Shown: positions 37,395-49,626 of the stretch, in pieces
How the letters are laid out: each line of letters opens with the position of its first letter
Position numbering within the stretch: position 1 is the stretch's first letter
Origin: Rachycentron canadum
Lineage: Eukaryota > Chordata > Actinopteri > Carangiformes > Rachycentridae
Reading direction: 5' to 3'
Length of the DNA: 64,000 nt
Assembly (NCBI GenBank): GCA_038496675.1
Contig: CM076669.1
Span: 3,829,492 to 3,893,491, forward strand
Translations under genes and position numbers: made by a program
The notes under the pieces: model-generated
Database searches by the model: none
Seen by the model: only the letters and a program-made list of their open reading frames with translations
Told to the model about the DNA's origin: nothing

Positions 37395-37571
37395 TGTTGG
37401 TGTCTGAGTGTGACTTTGTAGCTGAGTTAACATATGTTTGTGTTTTCACCATGTGAAACAAAGGAACGTTTGGGTTTTTGTTATTTTTCAAACAGTTTTG
37501 AAAATGATTTTTTTTTTTTTTTTTACTGTATGTGAGACCAATTTTATGTTGTGAAATTGTGATACAGACAC

Positions 37572-37577
37572 AATAAA
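37572..37577 (+). terminator. snrpf polyadenylation signal AATAAA
   Basis: A canonical AATAAA 178 bases after the snrpf stop, followed by GT-rich sequence (37600-37625). It implies a short 3' UTR and leaves roughly 250 bases before the amdhd1 start. Confidence 0.8.
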
Positions 37578-37842
37578 GTGATTATTGTACCATTTCTTAA
37601 CCTTGGTTTTTGTGGGTTTTTTTCACTGTGTGACATCTGAACTTGTCTCTAATTATTAAACTGAACAATCCAGAGATAGGCTCACTAGTTACATGGTTGT
37701 CTGTAATGTGTGTGGCAGAAGCACCACCCCTCTCTGTGCACTTTAAACTCTGCTCTCCTGAACAAATATTTGTCTTTTCTCAAACTGGTTTAATTCCGGT
37801 CACTCTCAGCTCAAGTGTCTCTGCTGCTGCGGATGAATTAAA

Positions 37843-40800
37843 ATGTCCAGCCATCACAAACTGCTGGTGAAAAATGCCAAACAGGTGGTGCTGATCTGCA
37901 GCAACGGAGAGAAATACCTGACGAAACATGGGATGCAAAACCTTTGTGTGATTGAAGATGGGAGCGTAGTGATAGGAAGGTACGTTTTCTAAACCACAGA
38001 TTGAAGGGAAAAGCTCACATTTACACATTAACAACAGGTATCTGATCTTCAGACTGTGACAAGCTTTTACTACTTTCGTTACATTTTGGGTTAATGAAAT
38101 GTGGCTTTAATTCTCATTAATGTAGCTGCTCTCAGATCTGTGAACTCATTTAAAGTCTCTTATCCTGCAGCACCCAGGACCAATTTAAAATAAGGCTCTC
38201 TGGTGGCACCTAGAGGCACATTGACTCATTATCCTGTGTTAACTTTAAATTACATTGCATTCCCTCAGTGGTTATTTCTCAAAGACCAAAAGGAGATAAC
38301 TCAGTGTATACATATACACCTACACGCTTGAACTGATTAAGAACATTTTGGAAGATTTATTAATTAGATAATGGAGGAAAATGATCAGGAATTAGACTAA
38401 ATATTTGTTTTTATTCCCTTCGAGCCCTGCAATCGATTTCCTTGCCAATGTATGTAGATTTTTACTTTTACTAAATATCAGTGTATATTTTGCTTTCCTG
38501 CCAATTTAATTATTCATTCATTTTATTGTGAGTATATATATATATATATATATANNNNNNNNNNNNNNNNNNNNNNNNNNNNNNNNNNNNNNNNNNNNNN
38601 NNNNNNNNNNNNNNNNNNNNNNNNNNNNNNNNNNNNNNNNNNNNNNNNNNNNNNNNNNNNNNNNNNNNNNNNNNNNNNNNNNNNNNNNNNNNNNNNNNNN
38701 NNNNNNNNNNNNNNNNNNNNNNNNNNNNNNNNNNNNNNNNNNNNNNNNNNNNNNNNNNNNNNNNNNNNNNNNNNNNNNNNNNNNNNNNNNNNNNNNNNNN
38801 NNNNNNNNNNNNNNNNNNNNNNNNNNNNNNNNNNNNNNNNNNNNNNNNNNNNNNNNNNNNNNNNNNNNNNNNNNNNNNNNNNNNNNNNNNNNNNNNNNNN
38901 NNNNNNNNNNNNNNNNNNNNNNNNNNNNNNNNNNNNNNNNNNNNNNNNNNNNNNGTATATGTGATATATATATATATATATATGTATCTCCATAGACTGT
39001 AGGACAGGACCAGTACATTTCCAAACTACAGACAAAATCTTTTACAGTTAAATCTTAATAAATCACAGCTAAAACAGCTGTGGATAAATCTGAATCAGTC
39101 TTTCCAGTCAAAGTTAGGAAACTTAAACTGTATTTCAGGTTTAGTCAAACAATTTTGTGAAAAATTACCAATCTTAAAACATCATTGTATATATATATAT
39201 AAAAAAAAAAAAAAGTCACCTTTGGCCTGAGGATGGTTCCAGAGGAAACACTGTTATAAGAAGGTTTATCCTCTGTGCTCTGGCCATCTGAGGCTCAGCT
39301 TTCATTAGAGCTGCACTTAATCGAACCATCACCTCCATGCTGCTGCTGTAAAGTGAATATTTCCATTAAAGTGACTGATTTCTTCATCCAGTGACGGGCT
39401 GATTAAAGCCGTGGGGCGTGCTGAGACCATCGGAGCCCAGTATTCAGGAGCAACGTTTGATAAAGTGATAGATGCCACAGGAATGTGTGTCCTGCCTGGT
39501 GAGTGTCAGCTCTGATTTGTATTCATGTGCTGAGCAGAGGCAATTTATTTCCTATGTCAACATGCAAGAAGTTTTTTGGGTTTTTTTTAGTAGTGTTTCC
39601 ATTTTAAGCTTCTTTCTACTTCTACTCTGCTTTAGTGCAAAGAGAAATATTCTACTTTTTACACCTCTACATTTCTCTGACTGCTACAGGCTCTAGTTGC
39701 CATACAACTTTTACATAAAAAAATATTGTAAAATCTTTAAAAAATGCATTTTTAAAGACTGGTTTCAAATTTCTTGGCTCGTGACTTCCTGTAAAGTTTA
39801 ATCTGAGCAGCTGTGAAACAAAAAAAAGTAACGCAATACATACAACAATATCAATATTCTTTTATTTCCTATTAATCATCTCATGACCCCTGAGATTTAT
39901 CTTGTGGCCCTTTGGAGGGGCCTGTCCCATAGGTTGGGAACCACTGGGCCACACCACCTAATTTTGTGGTAGTATCTTGGATTAACAATTGAAAAGATGT
40001 CAGATATATAAATTCATGTGTCACAGTGATTCTATTCAAGTATTTGGTGTATGTGACACCTTTGGTATATTTTGCTTCTGTACATAAGAATATAGGACAT
40101 TTACTTCATTACTGAGGGACTTCTACAACGGCTGTTCATACAACTGCATTATATCTGAATCAATTATCATTTAAACATCCTTGTTTCAGGTTTGGTTGAT
40201 GCACACACACATCCAGTCTGGGCTGGTGACAGGGTGCATGAATTTGCAATGAAGGTAAATCACCAGAGTCAAAGACTGTTCCTTCACCTCACGTCGTTTG
40301 ATTAAATGCTTGATTCTTTACACCTGCAGTTGGCGGGTGCCACCTACATGGACGTGCACCGGGCCGGTGGGGGGATCCACTTCACCGTGGAGCACACTCG
40401 AGCCGCCGCAGCCTCGGACCTCCTGGCCTCCCTGAGCAGCAGGTTGGCTCGGATGCAGCGGGCGGGAACCACCCTGGTGGAGTGCAAGAGTGGCTACGGC
40501 CTGGAGCTGCAGACTGAGCTCAAGATGCTGGAGGTGATCGAGGCGGCTGGACGCACCCTGCCCATCAACATCTCCTCGACCTACTGCGGAGCCCATGCAG
40601 TGCCTAAGTAATGGACCGTCCTCCAGCTTATCTCATCTCATATCACACCCTGAAATTTAATCTCGACTCTCTTTGTGTCCTTTTATCCAGAGGTAAGACA
40701 GTGGCAGAAGCCACAGAAGACATCCTGCAGGTTCAGCTGCCACGGCTGAACGAACAGATGTCTGCTGGGACCCTCAGCGTCGACAACATCGATGTGTTCT

Positions 40801-42744
40801 GTGAGCAGGGAGTGTTTGACCTGGGCTCTACTCGCTCCATCCTGCAGGCCGGCAGAGACATGGGCCTCAACATCAACTTCCATGGAGATGAGCTTCATCC
40901 CATGAACTCTGCTCAGGTATCACCCACTCCTAAAGCTAAGAAACCTGAATTTACCCACAACATAGGATTGGTTTCAATTTACCTTGTGTCCTGCAATTTT
41001 TAGAGTCACGTCTCTACATGGGACACTCCCATTGGCTCCACAGCCAATCAGAGTGTCTCATTCAGAGGCCAGTGGGATCAATCCTGTATTTTTCTGATCT
41101 CAGAGTGAGGAGAAGTTGCTCTGAGTTTATTGTAGTGACAGAATAAAGACAGAGAGACATGGACAATAAGATATTTAGAGCATTAGAGGCTTTGGAGCTG
41201 ATTTTTCATCATTACTGCTCCAAAGAATGAGCAGAACTCAGATCAGATAAAGAGAGAAACTTCAAATCAGCTCTAGAACAACACCAACACGTGTGTAACT
41301 TTCTGTGCTGAAGTTTTCTTTGGTTATTGTAGTTTAAATTTACAAAGTTAAAAAAGAAAATTCTCACACTTGAGATCCTGAAACCAGAGAATAGTTAAGA
41401 TAATAATGTTAAGTGTTTGTGTGTCAGTTGGGAGCTGAGCTTGGAGCCTTGGCCATCAGTCACCTGGAGGAGGTCACAGATGAGGGGATTAAAGCCATGG
41501 CGAAAGCAAAAACCGCTGCAGTCCTTCTGCCAACTACAGCCTACATCCTCCGGTATAGTAACACACAAATACTCCCACACACTTGTGTCACGGCTGTGAG
41601 ATGTCTAATAATCCCTGTGTGTGTTTAGGCTGCCCCAGCCTCGGGCCAGAGACATGCTGGAGGCTGGCGTGATCGTTGCCCTCGGCAGCGACTTCAACCC
41701 TAACGCCTACTGCTGCTCCATGGTGAGTCCAACGGCAGAGGAGTGAGGGCAAAATCCATCTGTTGTCTTCTTTATCTCTGGTTATTCCCTCTCGTTTGTC
41801 CTCAGCCTATAGTCATGCACCTAGCCTGTGTCAATATGAGGATGTCCATGCCCGAAGCTTTGGCTGCAGCCACCATCAACGCGGCCTACGCCCTCGGGCG
41901 CTCCAACACACACGGCTCCCTGGAGGTCAACAAACATGGAGACCTGCTGATCCTCAACACCACACGGTAATTAATGGGTCTGGATCAGCATAGAGTTTGT
42001 GTGGACATCAGCAGAACTGTTAAGGAGGTAATAAGGTGGAGGTATAGTTAGGTATAAATGATAACGATCAGTGGATGCAGAACCATGTGAATTGGAAATA
42101 TAATATAATATAAATATAATTCATCAAATACTCTTCTTAGATCCAGTAAAACTTTTAGGTTCTTGTACTTTACTTGAGGAGGTTTTCTTGATTGTGAGGC
42201 CTGTCATCCATCACTCTCCACAGCTTCCATATATTTAATCAGAATTAAACTAAAGGCAGATATTTATGGATTAATTTCCTTAGGGTTTATATATATACAT
42301 ATAATGATATATCATATGTTCAGTACTGCATGTGCTTATACCAAAATTCAAGCTGCCTTGGATGCATTTCATAAAATATCCAGTTGAGGGCGTCAAACAT
42401 CTTAAACTAAACTGAACAGCCACTGAAAATAACTGACTCCTTTAAATAACAGAGATCAGGAAGAGAGAAGTGAAGATTTAACACTGAGCCAATCAAGCAT
42501 TATTATTATTAATAATAATAATATATATAATTATTATTAATAATATGTAATAATAATAATAATAACAGTAATATTATTATACAAACAAGTTTAGCATTTA
42601 TTCATACATTGCCTCATCTCCTCTACGTTTACCTGCAGTTGGGAGCATCTGATCTACCAGCTGGGAGGACATCAGGAGCTCATCCGCCACGTCGTCATCA
42701 AGGGCAACGTCGTCTATGACAATGACAAGACCATGGACTTATAA
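37843..42744 (+). CDS. amdhd1: Imidazolonepropionase (amidohydrolase domain-containing 1), complete
   Basis: Hydrolyses 4-imidazolone-5-propanoate to N-formimidoyl-L-glutamate, the third step of histidine degradation (EC 3.5.2.7), in the cytosol. Exons: 37843-37979, 39392-39498, 40190-40254, 40330-40607, 40691-40916, 41428-41552, 41629-41722, 41806-41966, 42639-42744. All are GT-AG and in phase, giving 432 aa (human about 426). Metal-site motifs of the amidohydrolase superfamily are present: DAHTHP with His87 and His89, HGDELHP with His260, and GSDFNPN with Asp334. SHLEE carries the conserved His283. The substrate-side motif VECKSGYG is intact. Introns 3, 4, 6 and 7 are only 75-83 nt. Intron 1 contains a 400-N gap, so the first intron is incompletely known, but the exon phases agree across it. 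Confidence 0.97.
38555..38954. other. Assembly gap (400 N) inside a TA repeat
   Basis: Exactly 400 N in amdhd1 intron 1. (TA)n runs at 38532-38554 and about 38960-38982 flank it on both sides, so the missing DNA is probably an unassembled TA-rich microsatellite. No exon is expected, since exons 1 and 2 join in phase. Confidence 0.95.
39590..39960 (-). mobile_element. Truncated TACTTGAG-family element (reverse orientation)
   Basis: The reverse complement contains 'CCAGTGGTTCCCAACC' (39928-39949) and 'GGGGTCATGAGATGATTAAT' (39868-39890), the same inner block as 3210-3310 in the full element. Next comes the 'AGTAGAAAGAAGCTTAAAATGG' type end region (39595-39625). The outer ends are lost. It is in amdhd1 intron 2. 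Confidence 0.65.
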
Positions 42745-43150
42745 CCAGATAAGACTGATTCAAATGAGTGAAGGTGCTGTCATTAATGCTGATAGACTGG
42801 AGGGAAATGTGGAATCACAGGCTCAGTATTTTTGTAAACACTGAACATCAGCATCAGGTCTGGGAATCAAAACTTGGAAGTTGTAAAAAGGGGAAAAACA
42901 GCCAAGGTTGTAACTGTTTACTGTTATTATGTTTAATTACAGAGACTAAAGCTATAATAGACTCTGAATGTTTTCCTCCTATTCCTCAATGTTGTGTAAA
43001 GATGATGTGTGTTCCAACACCACGAGGAATCTGACAATAGGTAAGTCTGTTGTGCTGTTGCGCCGCTGAGGCCCGGTCATCAGGAAACACTGGGGCCCAG
43101 TATTTCATGTCACTGAGCAACAAGGCCACATGTGACCTGCAAGATAAGGC

Positions 43151-43156
43151 AATAAA
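43151..43156 (+). terminator. Candidate amdhd1 polyadenylation signal AATAAA
   Basis: The first canonical hexamer about 400 bases after the amdhd1 stop. Another AATAAA lies near 43674. Confidence 0.5.
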
Positions 43157-43758
43157 TCTTTTTACAAAACCTTTTCTTTTTGCACCCTGCAGGTACCCAG
43201 TATTTTAAAAAATACTTAGAGGATAATTCATTTCTCTTGGAAAATGCCCAGTTCTTACTTCCTCAATTGTCTAAAAAAGTGTCTTCTATTTGAAGTATTT
43301 GTGAAACCATGCTGCATTGCCCCAAAATGTCCAATGTCCATTTAAAAAAAAAAAAAAAAAAAAAATCAGCTGCTCAGTTGTAGTGTCTCCTCTCCGAAGA
43401 ATCAATGTTACTATCTCAACAGTGTTCGAGAAAAAAAAAATCTTTTTGATTAAAGTCACTTTACTTGTTGACTGAACTCTTTCTCTCTATTATTTCATCG
43501 ATTTCTGTCCTTCAAAGCAAAACTTATCTCTACAGCTTTATCTCTCAGTATGCACCTGGTGTGATTAAAGAGTTTATTGACGTGGGCATTGTTCGACCTT
43601 TCAGTGACCTGATGCTCGCTCTGTTTTTATCTGTGCAACCAGAGGATGTTGTAATTGTTGTGGTTAAAGCAGATAATAAAACTACAGAGTGAAGACGCAC
43701 AAGAAAACGGAAACGACACCAACGAGAGACATCGCACCTGTGAAGAGTGCTCTCTGCT

Positions 43759-43876
43759 TTTATTGATCATGTTAGTACACAATGCTTATTTCATCTAAAT
43801 GGATCTTTACATTTTATTATTCCACAGCCATCACTTCAAAACCAACCTCTCTTCATGTTTCTTCTCAGTCTTTATT
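43759..43876 (-). terminator. Candidate tspan9 polyadenylation signals
   Basis: AATAAA on the minus strand at 43871-43876, 43813-43818 and 43759-43764, giving a 3' UTR of about 290-410 nt. Usage is unresolved. Confidence 0.45.
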
Positions 43877-44164
43877 TTCCCTCAGGTTCTCAATGTCAGA
43901 GACCAAGCCTCAGTCTGATATTTTACATAAAAACATTCATTATATTGTGATTAAAAAAAAAAAAAAAAAAAAATCCAACCATAAGAAAAACTAGTTCCAA
44001 TGCTATTCACAACAACAACTGATAAAAAAAAGATAAAAGACTGTAGTGGCACATACAATATTTGGCTTATTCTGACTATAAACAGAAGGTGAGAGTAACA
44101 GAAACAACAGATGTGTATATGTATATTTTATGTACCTGATATTAAACAGTTTGAAATGACCGTA

Positions 44165-46919
44165 TCAGGCTTCATACTTCTTCCCTGCCCGGTGGATCTG
44201 TTGGTAAAGCGTCATAGAGAAGGCCATGCCAAGGAGCTGGGAGAAGAAATGAAATGATTACCTGCTTGATGTGACCAGTGATCTTACGTACTGTGTGATC
44301 CAGAGTTTGGACATAAGCCCCACATCATCAGCTCCTCACCTGTATGACCAACACACACATAGCGATGGTTCCCAGAAGGTGCTTGTTGTCATCCAGCCAC
44401 TCCTCCACCCTCTCGTAGCAACCCTGAAAACACGAACCAACGGTAATTAGAGGAGGAAAAGAAATTATACACTCTGACACAAAGACAAACACTTGTGTTC
44501 ATCCTCAGGCGTGACACTGAATCTAATGATAAGGCTGACCTGCGTGCGGATGAGGGACAAAATAAAAGCGCAATATGACGCAATTATCTCTTTTACAGTT
44601 ATTTAAGTCTCTTCTACATGAAAACAAACTGTTTTTACTTGTCGTTTCCATTCCTCCTGTTCACACTGGCCATTAAAAGCATCTAATTTGCCTTCAGTGG
44701 AAGAGATTGAGGACAAATTACACAGATTTGTACACAATCAAAAAAAGGAAAAGTAGAGTCCAAAGTTTATCTGAAGCAAATACAAGTTTCAATCAGCTCT
44801 TTGAAATTTTGTTTTCTTATTATAAAATTCTCTCTTTGTATCTCGACCTTCACTGTAACTCAGCAGGAGAAAATCATAATAAAAGCAAAAACAGCTTCAC
44901 TGCACATGAGGGCATGTTGTTTTAAACTTTAAATATGAACCTATCCTCTAAATCAAAATGAGAAATACATTAAAACTAATTTATCAGTGATGATCAGTGA
45001 CATTTAATTTAAAAATAAAGAAAAAGGAAAACGCAATAAAAATAAATCGTTATGGAACACAGTAAATGTAGTTAGACATAATTAGAGCAAAAAGGGGAAT
45101 TATACTGTATTTTCTTCTTTAGGCTTCACAAGATCTGCCATTGATTACAAACTTTAAGTCTTTAAGGAGAATAATATCATATAATAAAACTATAACAATC
45201 AGTTAATGAAAATAAAAAGACCACAAGCAACAATACGTTGGTCCATCCAGTGTGTGTCCCAAAGCCCATTACTACTGAAGACGTACTGTAAATCTTTAAA
45301 TAGTGTCACAAATACTTAGTTTTATATTCTTGGGGACTATTTTCAATGTTGGATGAATACAAAGTTGGTGCTTGAGTGAGTATTTATGGCAGCAGGATAT
45401 TGTATGTGGAAAATAAACTACAGTGTTTTATAAAATATACCACGCTTTGGATACACAGACAATAGATCAAATAGATCAACAACTGGATCAATTCGTGGGA
45501 TTTTTTTTTTTTGGCCATAAATTAAAGAAAGAATATCACCAGACTATTAACTTGATGACTCACCCGTGTCCAGAAGGCATTGGAGGCGTTTCGGCCACAG
45601 CCCGGGGAAACCTGCTGGCAGCAACGGTCAGGAACCACGTGATCTTGCAGGGCAGTGTACCAGTCATTGTGGCTCATCACCCCACAACACCTCCACTGGG
45701 GCAACAGAGAAGGAAACAATTAATCAGTTTTTTAAAAAACAAACATTTGCCGTTACTCATTGCATTACAGGATCATAATGAAGCTGTAAAGTTGGATAAA
45801 ACCTGGCAAGAAAAACAAAAAATACAGGCTAGAACAGGTAGAGCACTTGATTGTTGTCTACAACTACTTCATACTCTTTCAAGCCTAAACAGGACTTTCC
45901 TATAATGTCATGTGTGATATACCTCTCCCTGTATGGTGTTCCAAGCATCCCTCAGGCCTGCGTTGTTATCTGTGTAGTACAGCACCAACCCTTCCTTCAG
46001 GTCCCGTCTGGCATTTTCACTCACCTGGCCCAACAGAGATTGACAGGTGGATGATGTAATCCTCTGAAACACTCACCCGCAGCACTGGAGAACCGTTAAT
46101 AAATATGAGCGCTCCCACTGCAAAGTCTTACCTTGTCTGTGTAGACGAAAAACAGGATGAGGAGGATAAGTTCGGCCAAGAGGATGATCAACAGGACAAT
46201 GAAGAACTGGATAAAAGTCACAGGAGAATGGGTGATGAGATTAAAAAACATGAGCAGAAAGATTCAAGAGACACTACTGTTGCATTTATGACAATGGAAA
46301 ATATAATAAATATAAGATTGACAATTCAAAATACATATTATATCTTAAATTATTGAAAATTTACATTAGGGTTTGGTGGGGAACCTCACTTTAGACATTA
46401 CTTAAAAATATGATGATATAAACAAGTTTTTATAAGGTCAGTTTTAAGTGTGTTAAGACAATCCAGCTGCTTCTGAACAATTCCACGCTGATGCACAATG
46501 GGTATTGTAGTGCACTCACGCTCAGCAGCAGGCACTTGTTCTCCTTGATGGCACCCAGGCAGCCCAGGAAGCCCGTCACCATGACAACGGTGCCAAGGGT
46601 GATGATGAGGTTGGCGGCGGAGAGCGACGGGAAGGAGGGCGACAGGGTGGCGAAGCTGCCCTGAGAAACCGACAGCCACACGCCAACACCCAGCAGCCCG
46701 CACCCACCCAACTGGAACACACACAGGAAACTCAGAAACTTCCTGCTGATCGGATGATAACTGAAGGATTAATTAATTTGTGTACCGATGTTACTGATAC
46801 TGACTCGTGGTGAGATCTACAGAACATTTCCGGACTCTTGTGTGTAGAATAATTACCCAGAAGAGCAGGTTGAATAGAAAGAGCATGTATTTCACGCAGC
46901 AGATGCAGCCGCGAGCCAT
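44165..46919 (-). CDS. tspan9: Tetraspanin-9, complete (7 coding exons)
   Basis: A four-pass membrane protein that organises tetraspanin-enriched microdomains at the plasma membrane and endosomes. Exons in transcript order: 46857-46919, 46520-46711, 46132-46206, 45923-46024, 45564-45695, 44340-44423, 44165-44236. All are GT-AG and in phase, giving 239 aa, the length of human TSPAN9. The start MARGCICCVKYMLF carries juxtamembrane cysteines typical of palmitoylation. The long extracellular loop has the tetraspanin CCG signature (RCCGV), PDRCC, GCG and the last GC of GCYERVEEW, six cysteines in all. A sequon NAS lies in the loop. The C-terminus is AGKKYEA. It resembles TSPAN9 more than TSPAN4. 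Which teleost copy (a or b) it is cannot be settled here. Confidence 0.95.
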
Positions 46920-47365
46920 GATTGAATTGACAGGTCCTGGGAAAAAAAAAGTACAAAAAGTTGAAAAATAAACCACGAAGAGACAACATGCAAGTTAAAT
47001 AAAAGACTTTCACTGAATAATAGAGAATAATTGGAGATGATGATGATCAAACATCAGTATTATGAAAAAATAAATTATAAACAATCAACAAAATTTTAGG
47101 AATAACATGAATTTTTTTGGTATTAAACCAAATCATAGTCATACTTCATAACAACTCATTAGATTTAGGGGCTTTTAGAGGAAAAGGCATAATTTTTCAT
47201 CCATTTTTGTTTGTATCACCAAACATCACACCACATTAACAATCACAACCAGGAGGAGATAAACTCACCACTTCAACAAACAGGAACAGATGAGCGCTAG
47301 TGGGGTATCTGTGACACGACGACATACAAAAATAAACAAAACACATACACACATATAAAACACAC

Positions 47366-47383
47366 ATATTGCAATTGCAATAT
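47366..47383. repeat. Perfect 18-bp palindrome ATATTGCAATTGCAATAT
   Basis: Self-complementary over 18 bases and includes ATTGCAAT, which resembles C/EBP half sites. It probably belongs to the AT-rich repeat of 47355-47520, which shares 'GTGATTTGGATATTGCACTT' with 56640-56670. Confidence 0.85.
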
Positions 47384-47572
47384 GGGTCATATTGCATTGA
47401 ATTTTCAATGAAAAAATATAAAAAATGACGATGATTTATAGGCCACCACATGTCAGTTATTGAAAAAATTGCACTTCCTGTGATTTGGATATTGCACTTG
47501 TCCATATTGTTATTTCAATAATATTTAATATTAACTGGTGCAACCACATTTTGAGTCTAATGATTGGTTTAG

Positions 47573-47760
47573 GGCTGCAACTAATAATAGTTTTTAATAT
47601 CTGTTAATCTGCCAATCATTTGCTTGATTTAGACATAAATCAATTTGTTAGATAAAATTCCTGAAAACAGTGAAAAGTAGCTGTCACAGCCACGAAGACA
47701 CAACACACCAAACCTCAAAGATACTGAGTTCACAAGGATAAAAAACAGAGACAGGCAAAG
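47573..47760 (+). repeat. AGGGCTGCAACTAA element, partial
   Basis: Starts 'AGGGCTGCAACTAATAATAG' and continues with 'TTAATCTGCCAATCATTTGCTT', 'CCTGAAAACAGTGAAAAGTAG' and 'CCTCAAAGATACTGAGTT', the order of a very common teleost non-autonomous repeat. The right end is missing. Confidence 0.6.
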
Positions 47761-48229
47761 TATTTTTGATTATCAAAAAGTTCCCGAACCTGAGGTGAAA
47801 CTAAATTTAAAAAAAAAACAAAAAAAAAAACAAAAAAAAAAACAAAAAACAAAAATAGAGTTTAGGCCTTAATGTCAAATTTACACATTTAAATTAAATA
47901 TTCAATTAAATGTTCAACATAGCTACTAGTTAACTGAGGTTTCATGTGAGCAGTTTAAGAAATAAGTCTAAATAACAGAGGTACTTTTATTTAAAATGAA
48001 TATAATCTGTATTTAGTCCCATAAATAAAGTAATAAAGTGTTTTGTTTTTTAAAAAAATATATTTCCTGGTCGTCGTCCTCACGCAGAGTGAGACTCCTC
48101 TTTATCCAAAGGATCTCTGATTCCCGACGTGACGTCACAGCTCTGAACTTCAGACTGCGTTTTTTTTTTTTTTTCCCCACAAAAGTTTGCGACAAAAACA
48201 AACAAAACAAAACAAAAAAAACTCCCGCT

Positions 48230-48690
48230 TTAAACGCGCTAATTTCCCCATTTCGTGACCACAAAAGCCGCTGGTGTTTGTCCACATGCAGCTAAATCAC
48301 TTCCCCGCGGCTCAGGCCGTGTCTGTTTTCATCTCCATGCCCTCGGAGGAGGAAAAAATGAAGGAGGGGGGGGGCAGTTTCCTACCGTTGGCTACGAACT
48401 GGAGCTCATCTTCCCGCTAACGGCTCGAGTTTCACCCGCTGAAACGTCCGCGGCTTCTCCTTCACAGCATCACTCGGTATAAAACCATAAACCCCGACGG
48501 CTGTAAACTGTGAACTGGGCTTTGAAGTTTCGTCGATGGCCGGAGAAGAGGAGGTGGTGGTGGAGGAGGAGGAGGAGGAGATTTGGTCGGGAGAGGGCGG
48601 AGCACAGAGGAGGACGGGGCCGGGGCGGAGGCGTGGCGGCCCGGGGATAGAGAGAGGGACCAGCCGGGGCGTCGACCACTGGCTGTGGCC
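48230..48690 (-). promoter_or_regulatory. CpG-rich tspan9 promoter and non-coding first exon
   Basis: GC- and CpG-rich DNA with poly-purine runs. A minus-strand donor (CGG|GTAGGAAA, exon low end about 48386) pairs well with the acceptor just upstream of the tspan9 ATG, giving a non-coding exon of unknown 5' limit. Inferred from composition and splice motifs only. Confidence 0.5.
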
Positions 48691-48699
48691 TCTTTTTCC

Positions 48700-49620
48700 T
48701 CGACTGTACCTGGACTACTAATGTATTAAAGAGTCAGCAGAACAAATGCTGCCATGACCAACCACCCAACCTCGACATAAAACCTTCATGAGGGCCCCAG
48801 GGGCCCCATCATGTGTCCACACTGCTGCCTTCAAATGCCCACCATATAGTGGCTGACTGCACAGTAAATTCATTTTTAGGATTGTACTTTAAATGTATTA
48901 GGACTTTTTAAAGGGGTACATTTTGTCCACTTGAGGTCAACATTGTGTTAACATTGACATATGGAGTCATGTTTACCTGTTGAACTTTCTTTTCACTCTG
49001 GTTTTGGTCTCCACCACATTATGAAGGCAATATCTGACATCTTTAACTGCTAAATGCTCCTTTATCATTAACTTTTTGCTGATTTTGTCTGTTTTTAGAG
49101 CTTTATTTTCACTGAAAACAGCTTCCATGAGGTGTTATTTATTATCCTCTTAGACAATAAAGTCTTACCTGATGGTTTTTCTGTGCATTTGTTGATTGCG
49201 CTTGAACTTGGAGGCAGAGACAACATGACTTTAATAATCTTTAAACATCCACACACAGAATCCCAAAGCCAAATAGGACTTTAATAAAGGTTCATTATTA
49301 TAACATTGATATAAATACGTGACTCTGAACAGAAAATACCAAAAAAAAAAAAAAAATACAAAATATACAAAAAAAAAAAACCCCCATTGAAAGCGTGTTT
49401 TCTCTTTCTCTCTGCCCTTGAGCAACCATGGCATTAAAGCAGGAGTGTGTTTCCTGTTTATTCTAGAGTCGAGGGGTAAAAGCCAAGTGTCCATTTTTTG
49501 CCAGTAAACCAGGCAACCCTGGGTGGGGGGGGGGTAAAGGACACATAAGGAGGTGGACAGCGACACTATCAGTGACTGAATGTTCCTCCGTTATTTATCT
49601 CGGCTTCTGTGTCCGTTGGC
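48700..49620. other. Intergenic DNA and elapor2 3' UTR
   Basis: Between the tspan9 promoter and the elapor2 stop. No exon is visible. Minus-strand AATAAA hexamers occur at 49138-49143 and 49102-49107, which would give elapor2 a 3' UTR of about 500 nt. Poly-A runs lie near 49340-49380. Confidence 0.5.
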
Positions 49621-49626
49621 ATCTGT

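Larger units (their letters stand above)
42745..44164. other. Convergent intergenic region amdhd1/tspan9
   Basis: Holds the amdhd1 3' UTR, two poly-A runs (43346-43368 and 43953-43973) and the tspan9 3' UTR. An open frame at 43465-43692 has no support as a gene. Nothing else is recognised. Confidence 0.6.
46937..48385. other. tspan9 5' intron with repeat remnants
   Basis: A splice acceptor (TTTTTCCCAG, exon high end 46936) lies 17 bases upstream of the tspan9 ATG, so this interval should be an intron separating a non-coding first exon. It contains the repeat remnants at 47355-47520 and 47573-47760 and an A-rich tract near 47807-47860. Confidence 0.6.

Noticed and set aside
40318..40596. Antisense open frame
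   Set aside because: It is the shadow of amdhd1 exon 4 on the opposite strand.
43465..43692. 75-codon open frame after amdhd1
   Set aside because: No family resemblance, no splice partners, located in a 3' UTR/intergenic region between poly-A runs.
46105..46356. 83-codon acidic open frame on the plus strand
   Set aside because: Overlaps tspan9 exon 3 in antisense; its acidic character comes from the reverse of hydrophobic codons.
44165..46919. Assignment of the tetraspanin to tspan4
   Set aside because: N-terminus MARGC.CC.KYM, NKH.LGT and the GKKY(D/E)A tail match TSPAN9, while TSPAN4 differs at these places.
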